From Chromatiales bacterium (GTDB lineage Bacteria; Pseudomonadota; Gammaproteobacteria; Steroidobacterales; GCA-2729495), in NCBI GenBank assembly GCA_024234935.1, contig JACKNI010000007.1:25329-89328 (forward strand): a stretch of 64,000 bases of DNA, given 5' to 3'. The notes under the pieces are model-generated. The model made no database searches and had not been told where the DNA came from. It saw only the letters and a program-made list of their open reading frames with translations. Shown one piece after another: positions 32,733 to 41,700 of this stretch; position 1 is the first letter of the stretch; each line of letters opens with the position of its first letter. The position numbers and the translations under genes are program-made.

Positions 32733-35710
32733 GTACGCTGTTGCGCACACCGCTGCCGCAGTCCGATGCGCCGGATGCATGCCTGTCGCTCAGCCTGCTG
32801 GAACGCCTCGCCGCCCACGTGCAGCTGCGGCCCGACGCGCCGGCAATCGTCTGTGGCGAACAACAGCTGGCTTATGCAGCGCTTGATGCTGCGGCCAACC
32901 GGCTTGCGCATCGCCTGCAGGATCTCGGCGTTGCCCGCGATGTGCCAGTCGGCATCTGTCTCGAGCCCGGAACCGAGCTGCTGGTTGCGATGCTCGCCGT
33001 GCTGAAGGCCGGTGGCGCTTACTTGCCGCTGGATCCGGCCTGGCCTCGCGAACGCCTGCAGCAGATGCTGGGTGTCGTGAATCCGGCGGTGCTGATCAGC
33101 TGTGCCCGCCTGCGCGAGCGTTGCCCGGCCGGCATGCATGAGCTGCTTGATCTCGATCAGGAGCACGCGCGGATTGCGGCATGCAGTGCTGCGGATCCGG
33201 CAGTGGAGATCGTTCCGGAGCAGCTCTGCTACCTGATGTTCACTTCCGGTTCCGGCGGCGCGCCCAAGTGCGTGATGGTCACGCATGGCAATCTCGCCGG
33301 GCTGTTTCCGCCGCTCTGCGCGGCGCTCGAGTTCGGTTCCGATGATGTCTGGAGCTGGTTTCATTCCGCTTCCTTCGGCTTCTCGGTCTGGGAGATCCAC
33401 GGTGCGCTGCTGCACGGTGGCTGCCTGCAGGTGGTGCCCGAAGTGGTCCGCAATGCACCCGCTGCACTCGGTGCCTGGATTGCCGAGCGGGGTGTGACGG
33501 TCTTCAGCCAGACGCCGTCAGCCCTGCGCCGGCTGCTCGGCGTGGCACCTTTTCATCAGGCGATCGCCGGCAGCCGGTTGCGTTATCTCGCGCTCAGTGG
33601 CGAGGCGCTGCGGCCGGAAGACATCGCCACCTGGCATCACTACCAGGATGCAGAACGACAACCCTCTGCGCCACGACTGCTCAGCACCTACGCGCTGACC
33701 GAGACCGCTGGCCAGGTAACCTTGCGCATTTACGGCGCAGCTGATTCCGGCAGCGAAGCAGTGCGCAATATCGGCCAGCCCCTCGGCGGTCGTCACGTGC
33801 TGGTACTGGATGCTGCCGGCCGGCCCGTCGCTCCGGGCGAAGCGGGCGAACTGTGGGTGGCCGGTACCTGTGTCGCGGCGGGCTATTTCGGCGACGCATC
33901 GCTCACCGCACAGCGCTTCACCACGCATGTCGTGGCCGGGCAGGGATTGCTGCGCGGTTACCGGACCGGTGACCAGGTGCGGCTGCGCGCTGATGGCGCA
34001 CTCGAGTATCTGGGCCGTGCCGATATGCAGCTCAAGTATCGGGGCTACCGTATCGAGCCTGCGGAAATCGAAGCCGCATTGCGTGGCCACCCGGGCGTAC
34101 GCGATGCAGCCGTGGCACTGCAGAGCGATGTGGCCGGCAATCCGCGCCTCACGGCGCACATCGTCAGCGCGGAAACAAAGGCGGATGCAACCGGACTGGA
34201 GTTCTGGCCTTCGCTGGGCGCGTATGAGGTATACGACGAGTTCCTGTACGGACTGATGAACGCCGAACCGGTGCGGCTGAACGCTTATCGCGCGGCTTTC
34301 GCCGGCAGCGTGCCTGGCAAGGCTGTACTCGATATAGGTACCGGCAGCGATGCTGTGCTGGCGCGCCTGTGTATCGAAGCCGGTGCCCGTCACGTGTATG
34401 CGGTTGAAATACTCGAGGCGGCAGCACGGCAGGCAGCTGAACTGGTGCGCACGCTGGGGCTCGAAGATCGCATCACCGTTTTGCACGGTGATATTGCAGC
34501 CATGGTGCTGCCGGAGCCGGTCGAAGTGTGTACCCAGGGCATCATCGGCAATATCGGCAGTGCCGATGGCATCGTGGCGGTCTGGAATGCCGCACGCCGC
34601 AATTTTGCTGCGGGCTGCGTGCCGGTCCCGTCCCGTTGCGTCACCCGGCTTGCGCTGATGGAGTTGCCTGCCGCAGCGCGCGAGCGGCCACGTTTTTCGC
34701 CGCTTGCCGCCGACTACGTGCGGCGCATGTTCATGCTGACCGGAAAACCCTTCGATGTGCGTCTCTGCGTGCGCAACGTCAAAGCTGCGGACCTGCTGAC
34801 CGCAGGTACCGATTTCGAAGTGCTGGAGTTCCACGGGCCGTTGCCGCCCGGCCACATCGGCAGTGCCGAACTCGAAGTGCGACGTGACGGATACCTGGAT
34901 GGCTGCCTGCTGTGGACCGTGGTGTCTGCCGATGCCGTACACACGGTGGACTATCTGCAGGAGCAGCGTGCCTGGCTGCCGGTGTTCGTGCCGATGGCAG
35001 AAACCGGCATCACCGTGCATCGTGGCGATGTCGTGCGCATCAGCTGGCGGGCTTTCAACGAGTCAGATCCGCGCCATCCGGATTACGAGTTGTGCGTGTC
35101 CCTGGGCGCGGAGGGCGACAGGCCGGCGCGCGAGTTCAGGCAGGTGACGCGCCATTCAGGCACCGAGGCGGGTGCGATGCGACTGCATCGCGAACTGCTG
35201 GCGGATGTCGGTAGCGAGGATCAGGTGGTGTCGGTCGACGCCCTGCGAGCCTGGCTCGGCGATCGCGTACCCGAATACATGGTGCCGCAGAGCTGGCTGT
35301 TCCTGCCGGAGCTGCCGCTGACGCCGGGCGGAAAACTCGACCGCGAGGCGCTGCCCGCACCGGGCCGATATCGGCCGCGGCTTGCTGCTGCAGCCATCGC
35401 CCCGCGCAATGCCGTGGAGAATGCTGTTGCCGGACTCTGGGCGCGGGCGCTGGGCCTGGAAGCGATTGGCGTCGAGGACAACTTTTTTGATCTGGGTGGT
35501 GACTCGATCACCGCGGTGCAACTCACCACGACGACCCAGCGCTGGCTGGATGCGCCGGTACCGCTCGCAGCCCTGTTCGATGCGCCTACGGTGGCCGCGA
35601 TGTGCCGCCATCTCGAAGCGGCATATGCAGCACCGCTTGCGGCCGCACTCGGGCGCGGTGGGGCTCATATGCAGCAAGGCTCGATGGATCGCGAGCACGG
35701 CGAGCTATGA
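32729..35710 (+). CDS. NRPS loading protein: A-(PRMT-like MT)-T
   Basis: 993 aa with no condensation domain, so a starter module. The adenylation domain (about 25-480) has A3 FTSGSGGAPKCVMVTHGN (unusual: Gly and Cys replace Thr and Gly), A7 YRTGD and A8 KYRGYRIEP; A10 PGGKLDRE (about 867-874) keeps the catalytic Lys. Between A8 and A10 lies an inserted methyltransferase (about 490-830) with VLDIGTGSDAVLARLC and GARHVYAVE, resembling protein-arginine-type methyltransferases. A peptidyl carrier (Ser926 in DLGGDSIT) ends the protein. In the specificity pocket the usual Asp235 is Gly (SFGFSVWEI); I read the code as G-F-W-S-A-S-T-G-Q. This suggests a substrate without an alpha-amino group. Overlaps neighbours on both sides. 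Confidence 0.88.
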   Translation: MSTLLRTPLPQSDAPDACLSLSLLERLAAHVQLRPDAPAIVCGEQQLAYAALDAAANRLAHRLQDLGVARDVPVGICLEPGTELLVAMLAVLKAGGAYLPLDPAWPRERLQQMLGVVNPAVLISCARLRERCPAGMHELLDLDQEHARIAACSAADPAVEIVPEQLCYLMFTSGSGGAPKCVMVTHGNLAGLFPPLCAALEFGSDDVWSWFHSASFGFSVWEIHGALLHGGCLQVVPEVVRNAPAALGAWIAERGVTVFSQTPSALRRLLGVAPFHQAIAGSRLRYLALSGEALRPEDIATWHHYQDAERQPSAPRLLSTYALTETAGQVTLRIYGAADSGSEAVRNIGQPLGGRHVLVLDAAGRPVAPGEAGELWVAGTCVAAGYFGDASLTAQRFTTHVVAGQGLLRGYRTGDQVRLRADGALEYLGRADMQLKYRGYRIEPAEIEAALRGHPGVRDAAVALQSDVAGNPRLTAHIVSAETKADATGLEFWPSLGAYEVYDEFLYGLMNAEPVRLNAYRAAFAGSVPGKAVLDIGTGSDAVLARLCIEAGARHVYAVEILEAAARQAAELVRTLGLEDRITVLHGDIAAMVLPEPVEVCTQGIIGNIGSADGIVAVWNAARRNFAAGCVPVPSRCVTRLALMELPAAARERPRFSPLAADYVRRMFMLTGKPFDVRLCVRNVKAADLLTAGTDFEVLEFHGPLPPGHIGSAELEVRRDGYLDGCLLWTVVSADAVHTVDYLQEQRAWLPVFVPMAETGITVHRGDVVRISWRAFNESDPRHPDYELCVSLGAEGDRPAREFRQVTRHSGTEAGAMRLHRELLADVGSEDQVVSVDALRAWLGDRVPEYMVPQSWLFLPELPLTPGGKLDREALPAPGRYRPRLAAAAIAPRNAVENAVAGLWARALGLEAIGVEDNFFDLGGDSITAVQLTTTTQRWLDAPVPLAALFDAPTVAAMCRHLEAAYAAPLAAALGRGGAHMQQGSMDREHGEL

Positions 35711-38700
35711 CCATCGCGGAGCTGCTCGCGGCAACGCGCGCGGCGGGAATCACGCTGCGGGTCGAGCGCGGGCGTCTGCTCTTTGACGCGCCGGCTGGCG
35801 CGCTGACCCCGGAACTGCGTCAGGCCCTCAGCGAACGCAAGCCGGAGCTGCTGGACTATTTCCACAACGGGAACCCGGCGCCACTCGGCTTTGCACAGCA
35901 GAGCCTCTGGTTCCTGCATGAACTCTATCCGCAGGACACCGGCGCCAGCGAGCAGTTTGCGATCCGTATCGATGGTCCGCTCGATCCGACGCTGCTCGCG
36001 CGGGCCTGGCATGCCCTGCTTGCGCGTCATTCGATACTGCGTACGACTTTCAGTGAAAAGGACGGCCAGGTCTGGCAGGTACCGGCAGCACCGCAGCTGA
36101 ATGGTCCGCCGCTGTTGCAGGTCAATGTCGGTACGGTGCAGTCCGGTCTGCTGGAAATCGCTGCCACAGCGTTGCGTGAGCCCTTCGACCTGCGGCGTGG
36201 TCCGCTGCTGAAGCCGCAACTCTGCCGTATGGCCGACGAGCAGCACGTACTGCTGGTCACGGCACATCACATCATCGCTGACGGGCTGTCGGTTCCGGTC
36301 ATTCGCGCGGAGCTGGTTGCGCTCTATCAGGCACTGCTCGCGGGGAAGCCATCACCGCTGCCACCGCTGCAGCTCGAGTATGCGGACGTGGCGCGTGCGC
36401 AGCTGCAGACCGATGCGCAGCATGAAACCGGCGTGCTGCAGCGCTGGCAGGAGATACTCGCATCGCCGCCGCCTGCGGCCCTGCATGCGCTGGTGCGTCC
36501 GCGGCGGGGCACCAAAATCTCCCGGCGCTCTGCCTTTAGCCTGGAGGCGTCGCTGGCCGACAGGCTGCGTCGACTCGCACGTGACAGCGGCACCACTCCG
36601 TATGTCGTGCTGCTGGCCGCGTTTCGTGTACTGCTGGTCCGTCTGACCGGGCAGCACGATCTGGTGATCGGTACGCCGATGACCCTGCGGGATACGCCCG
36701 AGCAGCGCGAGATGATCGGCTGCCTGGTGAACCCGGTTGCCTTGCGGACGCCGGTCGAACTGCAGGATTCATTTCGCAGTCACCTGTTGCGTGAGCGGGC
36801 AATGGTGCTCGAGGCCATGCAGTACCGGAATGTGCCTTTTTCGCGGGTAGTGGCTGCCGTCAGCCCGGAGCGAAAACTGGATGAGCATCCGCTGTTCCAG
36901 ATCCTGTTTTCATGGGAGACCGGTATACAGCCGGAACCGGTGGTCATCGCCCCGGCTGATGCTGCGCCTGAGGTGCGCTTTTGCCTCCTGTCCCTGCCGG
37001 CCGAACGCGCTTCGTACTTTGACCTCGAGTGTCTGCTGCGCGATGCGGGTGAAGGGCAGCCGATGGACGGCTATTTCGCCTGGTCGACGGCTGTGCTTGA
37101 GGACCTGGTCGGCGCACAACTGGCGCAGATATACGCAGTGCTGCTTGCTGCAATCATCGACCGTCCGGATGCGCCGATGGCCGGGCTCAGCCTGCTGTCC
37201 GAAGTCGCACGCCGGAAGATCCTTCATGACTGGAACGATACGGCTGCGCCGTACCCGGAGCGGACATCGTTGCATGACGCCTTTCTTGAGCAGGCCCGTC
37301 GCGTGCCGGAGGCGCCGGCGCTGCACACCACCACAGGGCTCTGGAGCTACGCCCGGCTTGAGGAGCGCAGCGCAGAGCTGGCGGCCGACCTGACCGCCTG
37401 TGGTCTGCAGCCCGGCATGCCGGTGGGCCTGTGCATGCCGCGCTCGGCCGAAGCTGTCGTTGCGCTGCTCGGTATCCTGCGTGCGGGCGGCGTGATCGTC
37501 CCGCTGGATCCGGCCTGGCCGCTGGCACGTCTGCAGTTTGTCGCCGCCGATGCGGGCGTGCAGATCGTGCTTCGCGACCTGCATCCCTTCCGGCCGGATG
37601 CGCCGCTGAAGCCGGCCGTACCGGCGCCAGCCGACGCTGCAGTGATCCTCTATACCTCGGGCTCCACGGGCATGCCGAAAGGCGCGTTGACCACGCATGC
37701 TTCGGCGGTCAATCGTTGCCACTGGATGTGGCAGGGCTACGGCTTCGGTGCGGAGGACGTGTTTGCGCTGCGCACCAGTTTCGGGTTTATCGATTCGCTG
37801 TGGGAGATCTTCGGCGCGCTCGGTCACGGTATCCCGCTGGTGATCGTGCCGGACGATATTGCCGGCGATGCGCTGCGCCTGCCGGACTTCCTGCGCGCTC
37901 ATGCGGTCACGCACCTGGTGCTCGTGCCCTCGCTGCTGCGCGCACTGCTCGATGCAATGCCGGCGGGAGGGCTGCCCGCGCTCAGCAGTTGCATCAGCAG
38001 CGGCGAGCCGCTGGATCCGGCGCTCGCGCGGCGTTTCCGCTCGGCTTTTCCCGGCGCGCGGCTGCTGAACACCTATGGCACCTCGGAGATCTGGGATGCC
38101 ACCTGTCATGAAGTGACCGGGTTGTCCGCGGCGACGGAGCGTGTGCCGATCGGCCGGCCGGTTGCCAATGCGAGCGTCCATGTACTCGATGCCAACGCCG
38201 AGCTGCTGCCGCCGGGCATTCCCGGCGAGCTGTACGTTGGCGGCATCGGGGTCGGACCCGGCTACTGGCAGCGGCCGGAACTGACAGCGGAGAAGTTCAT
38301 CACGCTCCGTCTCGCCACGGATGGCGAGCCGCTACGTCTGTATCGCAGTGGCGATCGCGCGCGCTGGCTTGCTGACGGCCAGATTGAGTGTCTGGGCCGG
38401 CTCGATGCCCAGTTCAAGCTGCGCGGGCTGCGCATCGAGCCGGGCGAGATCGAGAGTGCGCTCACTGCCCATCCGGCCGTCGCCGGCGCCATCGTCACAA
38501 TCTGCGGAGAGGGCGAGGCCGCGCGCCTCGTCGCCGGCGTGGTGCGCGCTGCACAGGCGGATACCGGGTCCGATGCAGAACTGTGGTCAGGATTGCGCAC
38601 ACATCTGCGCCGCTTGTTGCCGGCGCACATGCTGCCGGCCGGCTGGCAATGCCTCGATCAGTTGCCGCTGACGCCGAGCGGAAAGCTGGACCGGCGTGCG

Positions 38701-41700
38701 TTTGCGGCGCTGTACGGCAACGGGAGCCGTGTCGAAGTACCGGCCGCCGGTGCAGGGCCGCGTACCGACACCGAGCGCGAGCTTGCAGCGATGTGGTCGG
38801 AGGTGTTCGGTGGCAGACACATCGGCGTCGATGAGAACTTCTTCGATGCAGGTGGCCACTCGTTGCTCGCCACGCGCATCGTCAGCCGGATCCGCACCCG
38901 CCATGCGCAAGACTTCACGCTGCGCGAGATGTTTGCGGCACCGACGATCGCAGCGCTGGCGGCGGCGCTCGACAGCCGGCGGCAGTCGCAAGCCGCCGCG
39001 GGCCTGGTCGCGGCAGCACATGACGATGTCGTGCCGCTGTCCTTTGCCCAGGAGCGGCTCTGGTTCCTGGACCAGCTTGATCCCGGCAGTCCGGCTTACA
39101 ACATCGCCTGGACGGTGTGTCTGTCCGGAGCGCTGGACCGCGGTGCGCTACGCGCCGCACTCGACTTTCTCATCGCGCGCCACGAAGCCTTGCGCAGCCG
39201 CTTTCCGGCTGTGGCTGGCCGACCGCAGCTGTGCATCGATGAGCCCGGGTCGCTCGGCCTGGTCGAGCTCGATATCGCCGGGGAAACGGAATTGCAGGCA
39301 GCGCTATTGCGCCATGCGCGGGCGCCTTTCGTGCTGGCTACCGGCCCGCTGCTGCGCGCGGTACTCGTGCATCGCTCGGCGGATGAACACCTGCTGATGC
39401 TCGCCATGCAGCACATCATCACGGATGCCACCTCCAACCATGTGCTTTTTGAAGAGCTGGTGACGAGCTATGCGGCATTCGCCGCTGGCAGGGAGCCGGC
39501 ACTGCCGCCGCCGGCGATCAGGTATGCGGACTATGCGCTCTGGCAGCGGCGGCGACCGCCTGATGCGGGGCTGGCCGCGGACCTCGCCTGGTGGCGCGCA
39601 CAACTGGCGGGCATGCCGGCGGCACTCGAGTTGCCGACTGATTATCCGCGGCCCGCCGAGCAGCAGTTCCGCGGTGCCTGGGTACGCCGCACCTTGCCGT
39701 CCGGACTGGTGCGGGCGTTGCGGGCACTGGCCCGCGAGCAGCAGGGCACCTTATATATGGTGTTGCTTGCTGCCTTCGACGTGCTGCTGTCCCGCTACAG
39801 CGGCAGCGAGGACATTGTCGTCGGTACGCCGGTAGAGGGGCGGACCGAGCGTTCCCTGGAGCAGCTGGTCGGACTTTTCATCAACACGCTGGTGATGCGC
39901 ACGGATCTCAGTGGTGACCCAACCTTTACGGAGTTGCTGCAGCGTGTGCGCACGGTGACGCTCGAGGCCCAGGCGCACCAGGATCTGCCCTTCGAGAAAC
40001 TCGTCGAAGCGCTGCGTCCCGCGCGCAGTCTGAGCCGTGCGCCGCTGTTCCAGGTCATGTTCAACCTGATCCGTATGCCGGAAGAGCAACAACAGGTGGC
40101 GGGGCTGACGTTCCGTCTCGACCGGCTGGTAGACCAGGGCGTGTCGAGTTTCGATCTCACGCTGACGGCGAGTGAGCAGGGCGAGCAGGTCGGGCTGATC
40201 TTCGAATACGCGACCGATCTGTTCGCAGTCCGGACCGTCGAGCAGCTTGCCGATTCCTGTCTGTGTCTGCTCCAGGGGATCGTCGAGTGCCCGGCACAGG
40301 CCATATCGCGATTGCCGTTGCTCGATGAAGCCGGCCGGCAGCACCTGCTCGACGACTTCAATCCGCCGGTCCTTGCGGCGGGCTTTGTGCCGGTGCATCA
40401 GACCGTGGCCGGCAATGCGCTGCGCTGGCCGGATGCGCCGGCGGTTTCGCTGGGTGGAATATCCCTGCGCTATGGCGAACTCGAAGCGCGTGCCAACCGG
40501 CTTGCACACTTCCTGCTCGCGCGGGGTTTGCCAGCCGGCGCGCGGATTGGCATCTGCCTGTCGCGCGAGCCGTCCTTGCTGGTCGCGGTGCTGGCGGTGC
40601 TGAAAGCCGGTGCAGCCTATGTGCCGCTGGATCCCGCTTACCCGCCCGCACGACTGGCGGCGATGGCAGACGACGCCGATCTCGCTCTGCTGCTCGTCGA
40701 TATGAAAACCCGTGCCTGCTTTGCGGTCGACGATGCGCGCCTGCTGCAGCCTGATGCGTTGCAGGCAGAAACAGACCGCTGTGCCGCGAGTCCACCGGTG
40801 CTCCGCGTGAGTGCCGATGACCTGGCCTACCTGCTCTACACCTCCGGCTCTACCGGCCGGCCGAAGGCCGTGATGGTCACGCATGGCAATCTTGCCAGCG
40901 CACTGTCGGCATGGCTTGAGCTCTATACCCTGCAGCCGGGCGAATCCCATCTGCAAATGGCGAGCGTGGCATTCGATGTCTTCAGCGGCGACTGGGTCCG
41001 TGCGCTGGGTTCGGGTGGCCGCCTGGTGCTGTGTCCGCGCGAGACGCTGCTCGAGCCGTCGGCGCTGCTGGCCGTGCTGACCCACGAGAAAATTGCAGTT
41101 GCCGAGTTCGTGCCGGCGGTGATCCGGCTGCTGCTTGCGCATGCAGACGCACAGGACCTGCAGTTGCCGCCGCTGCGTCTGCTGATCGTCGGTTCTGACC
41201 TGTGGTTTGCTGCCGAGGCCGCTGCGCTGCGCGCCCGCTGCACGTCTGGCACCCGCGTGTTCAATTCCTACGGCGTCGCCGAGGCAACGATCGACAGCGC
41301 CTGCCTGGAAGTCGGTGAGGATATGCCTGCCGCCGGCGCAGTGCCGGTTGGCAGGCCGCTAGCGAATGCGCGGCTCTACGTGGTCGACGCGCGCGGCGAT
41401 ATTGTCCCGGCCGGCGTGCCCGGTGAGCTGTGCATCGGTGGTGCCGGTGTGGCGCAAGGGTACTTCGGTCAGCCGGAACTCAGCGCGGAGAAATTCATTG
41501 CCGATCCTTTTGCCGGTGTGCCGGGTGCGCGTCTGTACCGTAGCGGCGACCGCGCACGCTGGCGCCACGATGGCAATCTGGAGTTGCTTGGCCGCGCCGA
41601 CTTCCAGTTCAAGCTGCGCGGCTTTCGCATCGAACCGGCTGAAGTCGAGGCACGCCTGACAGAACATCCGGCCATCCGCCACGCTGTCGTCGGCCGACGC

